Assembly (NCBI GenBank): GCA_947584415.1
Contig: CANPWN010000006.1
Coordinates: 1 to 40,983 of the forward strand
Reading direction: 5' to 3'
Length of the DNA stretch: 40,983 nt
Origin: an uncultured Clostridia bacterium
GTDB taxonomy: Bacteria; Bacillota; Clostridia; Christensenellales; UBA1242
Part shown: positions 33,773 through 40,904 of the stretch, one piece after another
How the letters are laid out: each line of letters starts with the position of its first letter
How positions within the stretch are numbered: position 1 is the stretch's first letter
Notes under the pieces: generated by a model
Told to the model about the DNA's origin: nothing
Database searches by the model: none
The model's input: only the letters and a program-made list of their open reading frames with translations
Made by a program: the position numbers and the translations under genes

Positions 33773-35837
33773 ATTTTATAAAGTGTTTGATGTAATCTGG
33801 CTTGTCATAATCCAAAATGTCCAACGCTTTTGCAGTGTCAGTTGTTGAACCAGTTGAAATATAATTATGCTTGCCGTCTTCATCATATATGACAAGTTCG
33901 TTGCCTTCTGGAATCAAGCAGTGATGCAGTCCTCCAACGCCGGATATCATCTCTTGATATGCGCCAATTGAGAAAATTGCAACATAAAGGCTCTGTCCAT
34001 CTTTGATTTGTGGCAAGAAGAGTTTGATGTTCTTTTCATTCAAGAAGTATCTGTCATCTGGATCGCAAGTTTCTCCGCCCAAACAAACAGGGATACACTT
34101 GTTTTCATACAGGTTGACCGGCAAAATTGTGAAATCTTGCTGGATTCCCCATACATCTGGCGTCATGTTCATCAAACTGCCATTGATAATATACCACGCT
34201 TTGCCGCCAGTTTTTTTAACGAAGTCAATCTTGTAAATGTAAAAACTGTGGTCAGCAGCTGTAAACCTTCCATGTTCGCCAACTAAGATTGGATGCTTTG
34301 TTTTGTTGTTGTCACACATAAGTTTGGCTGTTTTGATAATTTTCTCCACAAGTTGTTCATAGTCAAACTGATATGTCAAAGAATATTTTACTGGCACACC
34401 TCCGCCAAAGTCAAAATATTCAAAACTTGGATACATTTTCTTTAAGTCGCAATAAACTTGCATGATGTTTGCAAAGCCGTTGATATAATTGTCAATATTG
34501 TTTATCGTTCCTCCAAAGTGGAAATGCAATAATTTAAGATGCATATGCTTGTTTTTGGAGATTTGCTCTGCAATTTTGAACAAACATTCCTTATCAAAGC
34601 CGAAACGATTGTCAAACTCTTCCGCATGGCTGAAATCATTTTTGATTATTCTTGCTTCAAAATCACTGTTATATCTAACCCCAACATCAATGTCATAATC
34701 TTTTAGCTGCTCCAAAAGTTTGAGTTCCCTTTCATTTTCAATGACAGGAATGACATGGATATTCAATTTTAACAGTTCCCTGATGTGTGTCAAATAACGC
34801 TCATTTTTAAAGCCGTTGCATATGACCGTAAAGCCTGGCTTGATTATCTTTTTCTTGGCAAGGAACAAAATTATGCCAATGTCATAAGATGAAGATGTTT
34901 CCAAAATATCGGCCGCTTGCAAAGCAGACAGGACAACTTCACTGTAATAATTTGCTTTGGTCGCATAGGCATACTTGTAACAGTTTTTATAACCAAACTC
35001 TTTAATCTTTTTTGCAAAAAGGTCCTTTAAAAAATTGACCTTGATTGGAATCATAGGCGTGTAAGCAACTTCGAGCGGTGCTTTATTTTTCTTGACCATT
35101 TCAAGTAAATTCATATCGTTATAATAAAGCACATTGTTTTTGATTGACAAATATTCATGTCCATCTAGCAGAGATTGGTCAAATGGAATTTGAGCGTCTT
35201 CGTCCTTGTAAATGTCATACAATTTTGAAACATTTGAGCACCTGTTAAACATAGACGGAGAAAAGAGTTTGGCAAACTTCACATCGTTTTCCAACACTTT
35301 GCAAGGCTGCATTCCAAGTGAATGCAAATATTTGTCTCCGTGTTCAGTTACCTTTTCGCCGAACACATAATTGATGGACACGCCTTTTTTCTTAATGTCG
35401 CAAATCCAATCGACAAACGCCTCGTTTAAAATTTTGAACGCGCTCTTGTCTTTAAACCTTTTGTCAGCCACATCTGAAAGCCTTTTGTCTCTATATTTTT
35501 CCGCAACAACAGTGCTAAAAATGTAAATGTCCGCAGTCACGCCTTTGTTTGGCTTCACAAAGCAACTTTTTTTGATTGCTTCCTTGTAAGTTTTATTTGA
35601 GCAGATGTATTCACTTGCAAACCTATGATTGAACAAATATGGTGTGATATAACCAAGCAGTTCATTATTTTCACAATCATACAAAACAATTGTTGACCTG
35701 TCGCTCCATTCAAACCAATCCAGAGCTGTCTGTTGTGTCAGTTGATCCTTCTTTTCAAAAACTTTATTGTCAAGACGCCATGTTTGCAAATAAATTTGCT
35801 TTGTCAATTTTTTACCTGTTAAGATTTCAAGTTTCAT
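33771..35837 (-). CDS. GNAT-like domain fused to a fold-III PLP decarboxylase (arginine decarboxylase-like)
   Basis: 688 residues from the ATG at 35837, which follows AAGGAAGGGTG. Residues about 1-220 look like a GNAT fold: STIVLYDCENNELLGYITPY, then DIYIFSTVVAEKYRDKRLSD at the acetyl-CoA loop position, and a C-terminal HGDKYLHSLGMQPC strand-helix. The glycine-rich loop is degenerate. From about 250 on it is an alanine-racemase-type decarboxylase. PLP lysine is in YAYATKANYYSEV, then HFHFGG, FDFGGGVPV, GEHGRFTAADH and the active-site cysteine in GGETCDPDDRY, closest to the biosynthetic arginine decarboxylase type. Likely role: polyamine precursor formation, perhaps with acylation of the amine product. 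Substrate choice among arginine, ornithine and related acids is uncertain. Confidence 0.82.
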   Translation of the reverse strand: MKLEILTGKKLTKQIYLQTWRLDNKVFEKKDQLTQQTALDWFEWSDRSTIVLYDCENNELLGYITPYLFNHRFASEYICSNKTYKEAIKKSCFVKPNKGVTADIYIFSTVVAEKYRDKRLSDVADKRFKDKSAFKILNEAFVDWICDIKKKGVSINYVFGEKVTEHGDKYLHSLGMQPCKVLENDVKFAKLFSPSMFNRCSNVSKLYDIYKDEDAQIPFDQSLLDGHEYLSIKNNVLYYNDMNLLEMVKKNKAPLEVAYTPMIPIKVNFLKDLFAKKIKEFGYKNCYKYAYATKANYYSEVVLSALQAADILETSSSYDIGIILFLAKKKIIKPGFTVICNGFKNERYLTHIRELLKLNIHVIPVIENERELKLLEQLKDYDIDVGVRYNSDFEARIIKNDFSHAEEFDNRFGFDKECLFKIAEQISKNKHMHLKLLHFHFGGTINNIDNYINGFANIMQVYCDLKKMYPSFEYFDFGGGVPVKYSLTYQFDYEQLVEKIIKTAKLMCDNNKTKHPILVGEHGRFTAADHSFYIYKIDFVKKTGGKAWYIINGSLMNMTPDVWGIQQDFTILPVNLYENKCIPVCLGGETCDPDDRYFLNEKNIKLFLPQIKDGQSLYVAIFSIGAYQEMISGVGGLHHCLIPEGNELVIYDEDGKHNYISTGSTTDTAKALDILDYDKPDYIKHFIK

Positions 35838-35863
35838 AATAACACCCTTCCTTTTACACATCA

Positions 35864-35892
35864 AGCATATCAAATATACAAATTTTTTGCAA
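35864..35892 (-). promoter_or_regulatory. Promoter of the decarboxylase fusion gene
   Basis: Minus strand TTGCAA, a 17-nt spacer, TATGCT. Confidence 0.5.
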
Positions 35893-35911
35893 TAAAATTT
35901 GCTTTTGAAAT

Positions 35912-35936
35912 AAAAAAAACTATTTTAGCGAATAGT
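35912..35936 (-). terminator. Terminator after the nucleoside deaminase gene
   Basis: ACTATT, loop CGCTAA, AATAGT, then eight U on the minus strand, 17 nt past the stop codon. Confidence 0.75.
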
Positions 35937-35952
35937 CCTTTTTTGTTTATCC

Positions 35953-36417
35953 TTAATATAAAACTTTGTCCTTAATTTTCATATATCTTTGAAATAATTT
36001 CAAGCACTCGTCATGGTCAATTTGAATTAACCTTTCCTTCATCTTCTTGGTTGAAATGGAAAGATTTTTATAAAAAATTTCATCTCTAAATCCAATCATA
36101 TCATTTTCAGCAATTGTGCAGCCAAAATATATGTTGTTTATATTCGCCCAAAGGCAAGCACCTAGGCACATAGGACATGGTTCACCAGTTGTATAAATAT
36201 CTGCCCCAGACAAATCAAAAGAGGATATGCCTTTGCAAGCATCTCTGATTGCAGATATTTCGCCATGGCATGTTGGGTCATTATTCACAACCACTTGGTT
36301 GTGTCCAACGCCAATAACTTTTCCGTCTTTAACAATCACCGCTCCAAAAGGCCCGCCATGACCTAATTTAATTCCTTTTTCAGCCTCTTTAATTGCCATT
36401 TTCATAAATTTATTCAT
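35953..36417 (-). CDS. Guanine deaminase-like nucleoside deaminase
   Basis: 154 residues from the ATG at 36417 (AAGG upstream). Zinc-dependent CDA-fold deaminase: THE-type zinc and proton-shuttle motif TCHGEISAIRDAC and second motif EPCPMCLGACLWA. The overall pattern (start MAIKEAEKGIKLGHGGPFGAVIVKDGKVIG and a terminal Tyr) matches bacterial guanine deaminases of the Bacillus type, which make xanthine from guanine. A tRNA adenosine deaminase is less likely because the usual TadA positions differ. Lies 126 nt from the cytidine deaminase gene. Confidence 0.85.
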   Translation of the reverse strand: MNKFMKMAIKEAEKGIKLGHGGPFGAVIVKDGKVIGVGHNQVVVNNDPTCHGEISAIRDACKGISSFDLSGADIYTTGEPCPMCLGACLWANINNIYFGCTIAENDMIGFRDEIFYKNLSISTKKMKERLIQIDHDECLKLFQRYMKIKDKVLY

Positions 36418-36473
36418 AACTTTACCTTCTTTTAAATTTATTAAAGTTGCGACAGAAATAATGTTTTTAGTTT

Positions 36474-36497
36474 GCCGCCACCAAAAAGTCAAGTTTT
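36474..36497. repeat. Degenerate copy of the dispersed repeat core
   Basis: GCCGCCACCAAAAAGTCAAGTTTT resembles the core found at 37337, 38048 and 40761 but carries an insertion and the change GTCGAC to GTCAAG. It sits in the leader of the guanine deaminase gene, 48 nt past the cytidine deaminase stop codon. Confidence 0.45.
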
Positions 36498-36543
36498 GCT
36501 GCCGAATATAAGCAGACGCCACGAAATTGTTTCAACATAATTT

Positions 36544-36981
36544 TTATTTTTTAAATCTCTCGTCTCCCCACCAGTAAGGTGTTAACCCTTTGAGTTTGAT
36601 TGTCTCGCGAGACTCCCAATCCATCAAAATGTCGCAATCTTTGTTTTTGTCAGACAACTGCATCAAAAACTCTCGGCAAGCGCCACAAGGTGACCAGTTG
36701 TTTAATTCTTTTTTTGGCAACTGCTTGCCATACGCCAAAATTCTTTTGACCACAACGGTGTCAGACTCAGTGACCATTTTTAAAAGTGCAACCCTTTCGG
36801 CACAAACACAGACAACGCCACTGGCAGTTTCAATATTTACCCCCGTCCAAATCTTGCCGCTAACATCTTCAACTGCAGCAACCACATTGTTTCCAGTCAC
36901 AAATGGAGACCAATCTTTTTGTTGCCCAATTTTTTTATAACGCTTATCTATTTCATTTTTCATCTTTTGCCATGCGTCCAT
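36544..36981 (-). CDS. Cytidine deaminase family protein
   Basis: 145 residues. Zinc motifs: VCAERVALLKM (Cys-Ala-Glu) and SPCGACREFLMQL. The layout matches tetrameric cytidine deaminases (cytidine to uridine), with ILMDWESRETIKLKGLTPYWWGDE near the end. A blasticidin-S deaminase-like specificity cannot be excluded. AAAGGAG lies 6 nt before the ATG, and a TATAAT promoter inside the upstream repeat fits. Confidence 0.85.
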   Translation of the reverse strand: MDAWQKMKNEIDKRYKKIGQQKDWSPFVTGNNVVAAVEDVSGKIWTGVNIETASGVVCVCAERVALLKMVTESDTVVVKRILAYGKQLPKKELNNWSPCGACREFLMQLSDKNKDCDILMDWESRETIKLKGLTPYWWGDERFKK

Positions 36982-37016
36982 AACTTTCTCCTTTCAATAA
37001 ATTATTTGGCTGTATG

Positions 37017-37187
37017 CCCCAAAAAATCGACTTTTGATTTTTTATTTTGATATTGCGATTATAATACATTTTGATTAAAAATCAAAATAAATCAAAAATA
37101 TCTTGCGATGCGAAAACTAAATCAAATTTTGATTTTTGATTTTCGTGAAGTTTTTGATTTTTTCCGCTAAAAATCAAAATTTCGCAC
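37017..37187. repeat. Dispersed AT-rich repeat, copy A
   Basis: Begins with the divergent core CCCCAAAAAATCGACTTTTG. It continues with TTTTGATTAAAAATCAAAAT and several AATCAAA steps, then TTTTGATTTTTCC-like arms that can fold back. It fills most of the 337-bp gap between the cytidine deaminase and the GNAT gene. A promoter for the deaminase lies inside it. Confidence 0.75.
37058..37085 (-). promoter_or_regulatory. Promoter of the cytidine deaminase gene inside repeat copy A
   Basis: Minus strand TTGATT, a 16-nt spacer, TATAAT. The -35 lies in the palindrome TTTTGATTTTTAATCAAAA. Copies B and C lack the TATAAT. Confidence 0.5.
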
Positions 37188-37203
37188 TTGTGAAAAAAGA
37201 CTT

Positions 37204-37242
37204 TTTTTGCCATATCCGCCAAAAGGCCAAAAATGGCAAAAA
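37204..37242. repeat. Inverted repeat in the deaminase-GNAT gap
   Basis: TTTTTGCCAT (37204-37213) and ATGGCAAAAA (37233-37242) form 10-bp arms around 19 nt. It adjoins the GNAT terminator. Confidence 0.5.
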
Positions 37243-37284
37243 TAAAAAACGCTATATTCCTTTATTTTTTGTCATTATAGCGAT
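37238..37284 (-). terminator. Terminator of the zinc-ribbon GNAT gene
   Basis: CGCTATA pairs with TATAGCG around a loop of about 19 nt, with U-runs on both sides. It lies 35 nt past the stop at 37319. Confidence 0.65.
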
Positions 37285-37318
37285 TTTTTAAGAGCCGTCT
37301 TGAAAAAAGACAATTTAC

Positions 37319-37927
37319 TTACTTTATATGGCTGCAACCGCCAAAAAGTCGACTTTTAAATTTATCAATATTCTTTATCCAAAGTTCTGCATGGCAAGAA
37401 TTGCAGACAATATTTCGATTTTTACAATAAGGGCAATATCCATTCTTTTTATAAAAATCATCTCCTAAATCTTTATAGAGTGTAAACCCTAATTTTTGCA
37501 AAATGAATTTTGAATTAACATACTCTCCATCTCCCCACGCCTCATAAATTATTAAATCTTTTACATTCCGTATAACACGGCTTAATAAAGCTGACCCTAT
37601 GCCTTTTCTTTGATAATCTTTATCTACTACGAAATATAACATCTCGCGATAAGGAATATCAAATTTTATATTGTATTCGTGCGGGAATTTTGTCATTACT
37701 TGACTGATGCCGCATATGCCTACCACTTTTTCATTATATAAGGCGATATAATAATTTTTTATGTTTTCTTTTATGTGTGCATAATTGAAAGACTGAATTT
37801 CTTTGTCTGAACAAGCCTTAATTTTGTGCACTTTATCAAAATCGCAAGTTCCAAGTTCGGTCGTAATCAGTCTCGCCATTTGTTCCGCAAATTCTGCCTT
37901 CGCTTTTTTATACACAATACTTTCCAT
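37319..37927 (-). CDS. GNAT N-acetyltransferase with a C-terminal zinc ribbon
   Basis: 202 residues. The acetyl-CoA site is YFVVDKDYQRKGIGSALLSRVI (about 103-125). After LGFTLYKDLGDDFYKKN comes GYCPYCKNRNIVCNSCHAELW, two Cys-x2-Cys pairs (about 168-183) that should bind zinc. The last ten or so codons are made by repeat core copy D (FKSRLFGGCSHIK), so the repeat probably entered the 3' end of the gene and replaced the original tail. A -35/-10 pair ends 6 nt before the ATG and there is no Shine-Dalgarno. The substrate is unknown. Confidence 0.82.
   Translation of the reverse strand: MESIVYKKAKAEFAEQMARLITTELGTCDFDKVHKIKACSDKEIQSFNYAHIKENIKNYYIALYNEKVVGICGISQVMTKFPHEYNIKFDIPYREMLYFVVDKDYQRKGIGSALLSRVIRNVKDLIIYEAWGDGEYVNSKFILQKLGFTLYKDLGDDFYKKNGYCPYCKNRNIVCNSCHAELWIKNIDKFKSRLFGGCSHIK
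37337..37357. repeat. Repeat core, copy D, inside the GNAT coding region
   Basis: Exact copy of CCGCCAAAAAGTCGACTTTT preceded by A, without the AT-rich remainder of the element. It is in the same orientation as copies A, B and C. Confidence 0.8.
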
Positions 37928-37933
37928 GGAATT

Positions 37934-37962
37934 ATAATAACATAATTATTTTTTTATGTAAA
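37934..37962 (-). promoter_or_regulatory. Promoter of the zinc-ribbon GNAT gene, possibly leaderless
   Basis: Minus strand TTTACA, a 17-nt spacer, TATTAT with extended -10 TG, then six bases and the ATG at 37927. Confidence 0.5.
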
Positions 37963-37964
37963 AC

Positions 37965-37991
37965 AAAAACTCCCAATTTTAGGGAGTTTTT
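37965..37991. terminator. Rho-independent terminator upstream of the GNAT gene
   Basis: AAAAACTCCC, loop AATTTTA, GGGAGTTTTT. It insulates the GNAT gene from the block to the right. Confidence 0.8.
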
Positions 37992-38047
37992 GCATGTCTA
38001 GTCCAATAAAAAGCGTTCATTCCTTGCACATAGATCATATGGGAGTT

Positions 38048-38180
38048 ACCGCCAAAAAGTCGACTTTTGATTTTTGTCGTTTGATTTTGCGACAGCCATT
38101 TTTTTGATTAAAAATCAAAAATAATCAAAAATAATCAAATTTTGATTTTGCGATAACAGTTTGATTTTGCGAAAATCAAA
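38048..38180. repeat. Dispersed AT-rich repeat, copy B
   Basis: Starts with ACCGCCAAAAAGTCGACTTTTG-type core, then TTTGATTTTGCGAC, TTTTTGATTAAAAATCAAAAA, AATAATC steps, and ends in TTTGATTTTGCGAAAATCAAA, which can fold on itself. It aligns along its length with copy C at 40761. The TIR gene stop (38176-38178) lies at its right edge. Confidence 0.85.
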
Positions 38181-38961
38181 TATTTAAAAAATACATAGGA
38201 ATAGAACTATATGAGGAAGCATTTGTTGCATGTAGCAATCCCATCAATTTTATAGCATCTTTATTTTTAGTTTCTATATGCACAACATAAGGAAATTGAG
38301 GAGTCGTTCCTCTAGAGACTGATTCAAAAAGCGCATTATGGGTCTCCCCATTACTCAAATTTAAATTTTTTTGTTCGCCTGTCATCCTTACACTATCAGA
38401 AATTGAAGTGATTTTAATATTGTCAATATCATTGTCAATCAAAATACAATATCTTGAAATCGGCTCTAAGTAAAATTCAGCCCTGAACTCAATTTGATAA
38501 CTCGATTCGGATTCTTTTATTACATAGCCTTGAATATTTTCAAACTTTTGAATCAATGGTTTATATGTATTTGTCCCATTTATAACATCTATCATTTGTC
38601 GAATAGCAACCTCAATCCCATTGTTATACAAATCAATATATAGTGATTGCAGCAATATGGCTGGAACAACACAATCATCTAACTTTACAGGAATAAATTT
38701 TATAGTACCTTTGGCTGACTTATATAAAGCATTTTGCCATTCTAGCGTTACCATTTTACTTTTTAAACTATTATTAGAAACAAAGAAAAAGAAAAAACTA
38801 CAAGCCTCTAATCCTTGATTCATTTTTTCAATTATACCATCACCCGGCTGAATTGACCAACTATCATAAAATACATTTTCGTTGCCAAATACATTAGCTA
38901 AATTATTAGCTATCTTATCGACTAATGGCTTGTCTAAATAAGTATGACTTAAAAATATCAT
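38176..38961 (-). CDS. TIR domain protein
   Basis: 261 residues from the ATG at 38961; AAGGGAG lies upstream, and an earlier in-frame start at 38997 overlaps the preceding gene. Residues 1-130 are a TIR domain: MIFLSHTYLDKPLVDKIANNL, NVFYDSWSIQPGD, a run of five Phe in the core strand, and TLEWQNALYKS with Glu74 at the position of the catalytic glutamate of NAD-cleaving TIR enzymes. Residues about 140-261 form a strand-rich domain I do not recognise, which may sense a ligand or oligomerise. From known families, bacterial TIR proteins often deplete NAD+ or make signalling nucleotides in anti-phage defence. It follows the HEPN-like gene by 29 nt. Confidence 0.85.
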   Translation of the reverse strand: MIFLSHTYLDKPLVDKIANNLANVFGNENVFYDSWSIQPGDGIIEKMNQGLEACSFFFFFVSNNSLKSKMVTLEWQNALYKSAKGTIKFIPVKLDDCVVPAILLQSLYIDLYNNGIEVAIRQMIDVINGTNTYKPLIQKFENIQGYVIKESESSYQIEFRAEFYLEPISRYCILIDNDIDNIKITSISDSVRMTGEQKNLNLSNGETHNALFESVSRGTTPQFPYVVHIETKNKDAIKLMGLLHATNASSYSSIPMYFLNI

Positions 38962-38990
38962 TAAAATTTTCTCCCTTGAAATCAAATTTT

Positions 38991-39737
38991 TCAACAAAAA
39001 TTCTTTTTTGACATAATCTTAAATTCATCATCAGTTAATTTAATAAAATCATATGTTTCTAAATAATCCGCGCTTGAATTTAAAAATTTATCGTTGGTTA
39101 AAATATTATATAATACAAATCTCATTTTCAATTGATCAATTTTTTTGAAGGTATTATAGTCTGTCAATCCATCTTCGTTAGAATAGATATGAATTTTATT
39201 TCTCAATTTTCTAAAATAACTAAGAATTTTAAACATACCAGGCGATAAGTTTATTAAACCATTACTTTCAACCTTTTTTATGATTGAATCAAGATTCATT
39301 GATTCATCGATTTTGTCTATCTTTTTATACATTTCACTTTGCATCTTTAATTTTTCATCGCCTACTTTAAATTCTTTAGAATTTTGCATTGGATTTTTTC
39401 CTACAAGTTTCCATTCTGTTTGATTTCATAAGCCCTCTGATCTTAGTAAGTTGGCAAATAATGCCTCTATTATTGACATCGCATAAATGATATAATTTTT
39501 GTATATCATCATAGGTATTACTTCACTATAAAAATTCAATTCATTGATTTGTTTTTGCAAATATTCCAAGTATTGCATATTATATCCGAAGTTGTTATAA
39601 ATTAGCCATCCATGTTCCACACTTGTATTAATCTTTAAGGCGTTTCTAAAAGATTGAACACTCTTAGGATTCCATCTTTTGCAATCGTTTTCTTTTAATA
39701 ACGAATAAAAACTTGCATCATTATGTATTGTAGTCAT
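38991..39737 (-). pseudogene. HEPN-like gene interrupted by one in-frame TGA
   Basis: Two open segments (39737-39426 and 39389-38991) lie in the same frame. They are separated only by TGA at 39428-39426 and 12 sense codons (NQTEWKLVGKNP). Joined, they make a 248-codon helical protein. Near the C-terminus YFRKLRNKIHIYS (about 174-186) contains the Arg-x(3-6)-His motif of HEPN ribonucleases; YAMSIIEALFANLL just before the stop is typical of a core HEPN helix. So the nuclease motif lies after the TGA. The first part has a good AAAGGAG and its own promoter. The gene may be newly inactivated, rescued by readthrough, or split by a sequencing error. The HEPN call rests on the motif and helix pattern. 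Confidence 0.6.
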
Positions 39738-39755
39738 TTTTTCTCCTTTCACGAA

Positions 39756-39783
39756 TTTATAGCACAAACTATAAAATTTTCAA
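39756..39783 (-). promoter_or_regulatory. Promoter of the HEPN-like/TIR pair
   Basis: Minus strand TTGAAA, a 16-nt spacer, TATAAA, with TG before the -10. It starts at the recombinase stop, so the pair can be expressed without the recombinase. Confidence 0.6.
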
Positions 39784-39785
39784 TT

Positions 39786-40688
39786 TCACTGCAACTTTTT
39801 CTGCACCCTTTCAAAATCTTCTCTTGAAATGATGGCTGGGTGACCATTTTCAACATAATAACTTTTTACTAAGCCGTCATTCTTTTTGACTGTGTTGTTT
39901 ATCACGTCTGTTGTTGTGTACTTGCCTAAATGGGCATCTCCAACATATTTTTCGTTTTGCAAAATTTGTTTTACTTTGTTTGGATACCATTTTATGTTCC
40001 CTGCACCAGTAAGCACGCCATCCTTTTCCAATCCTTTTGCAATTTGATAAAAATTCTTGCCACTTAAAAACTCTTCGAATATTCTTCTAACTGTATTTGC
40101 TTGTTCTTCTACAATTTCCAAACTTCCATTTTCACTCTTGCGATATCCTAAAAGATTTGTGGCATTAAAAGTATAGTGGCCTTCCGCTTGGCGCTTTTGC
40201 AATCCCCAGCGGATATTTTTGGACTTTTGCAAACTTTCTTCTTCATTAATCGCTGCCTGGATTTCAAATGCCATGGCAGCAGCTTCATCATATGTCATCT
40301 TCTCTGAATCAAACATAACCTTAACCCCCTTTTTGTTTAATAATCTCACTATTGTCATAAAGTCCACAGCGTTTCTAGAAAACCTTGACATTGATTTTGT
40401 CAAAACTATATCTATCTTTCCTTGCAAACAGTCATAGATAAGCCGCTGAAACTCTTTTCTTCGTTTAATATTAATCCCTGACTTTACATCAGCATAAATT
40501 CCAACTAACCGCCAATTGCAGTGATGAGATACAACTTCTTTTAACCCTTTAATTTGCCACTCAATGCTACTGCTTAAATCCTTATTTCCCTTACTAATTC
40601 TACAATAAATCGCCACTCTTTGCCAAACAAAATTTTGACGGTTTTTGTCGAACTCACTTTTTCTTGGTATAAATCTTATATCTTTCAT
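39786..40688 (-). CDS. Short serine recombinase
   Basis: 300 residues. The resolvase-type catalytic domain (about 24-165) has RVAIYCRISKGNKD with catalytic Ser32, RKEFQRLIYDCLQGKIDIVLTKSMSRFSRN and SLQKSKNIRWGLQKRQ. The recombinase domain follows (about 175-285: LLGYRKSENGSLEIVEEQANTVRRIFEEF, WYPNKVKQILQNEKYVGD). It stops at HPAIISREDFERVQKKLQ, where large serine recombinases normally continue into a zinc ribbon and coiled coil (500 or more residues), so this one is truncated or of a minimal type. No Shine-Dalgarno is obvious before the ATG. Confidence 0.88.
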   Translation of the reverse strand: MKDIRFIPRKSEFDKNRQNFVWQRVAIYCRISKGNKDLSSSIEWQIKGLKEVVSHHCNWRLVGIYADVKSGINIKRRKEFQRLIYDCLQGKIDIVLTKSMSRFSRNAVDFMTIVRLLNKKGVKVMFDSEKMTYDEAAAMAFEIQAAINEEESLQKSKNIRWGLQKRQAEGHYTFNATNLLGYRKSENGSLEIVEEQANTVRRIFEEFLSGKNFYQIAKGLEKDGVLTGAGNIKWYPNKVKQILQNEKYVGDAHLGKYTTTDVINNTVKKNDGLVKSYYVENGHPAIISREDFERVQKKLQ

Positions 40689-40697
40689 AATTCACAT

Positions 40698-40724
40698 AAG
40701 AAAAGCGACTCATTTTGGAGTCGC
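40698..40724 (-). terminator. Hairpin just before the recombinase start
   Basis: GCGACTC pairs with GAGTCGC around a 6-nt loop, followed on the minus strand by TTTTCTT and then the start region of the recombinase. It could stop transcription entering the block or attenuate the recombinase. Confidence 0.6.
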
Positions 40725-40760
40725 AATTCCAGGTTGAGTATAAACCTAAGCATGGGCGTC

Positions 40761-40904
40761 ACCGCCAAAAAGTCGACTTTTGATTTCCGCAAAATTATTT
40801 TGCGATAACTCATTTTTTGATTAAAAATCAAAATAAATCAAAAATAATCAAAATTAAATCAAATTTAGATTTCGCGACCGCACTTTTGATTTTGCGAAAT
40901 CAAA
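40761..40904. repeat. Dispersed AT-rich repeat, copy C
   Basis: Same order as copy B: ACCGCC core with AAAAGTCGACTTTT, TTTTTTGATTAAAAATCAAAAT, AATAATCAAA steps, and a closing TTTTGATTTTGCGAAATCAAA. It lies upstream of the recombinase, in the same orientation as copy B, so the two form direct repeats around the block. After it, the last 79 bases of the window show nothing I can assign. Confidence 0.85.

Noticed and set aside
37017..37187. CRISPR array suggested by repeated AATCAAA steps
   Set aside because: The steps are short and irregular, with no unique spacers of constant length and no cas genes.
38991..39737. TGA as a sense codon (code 4 or selenocysteine)
   Set aside because: TGA ends many intact genes here (for example gerAA, secG, leuS, TIR), and I saw no SECIS-like structure beside it.
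36474..40904. Reading the repeats as integron attC sites
   Set aside because: The repeats have no GTTRRRY/RYYYAAC core pairs, and the only recombinase seen is of the serine type rather than a tyrosine IntI.
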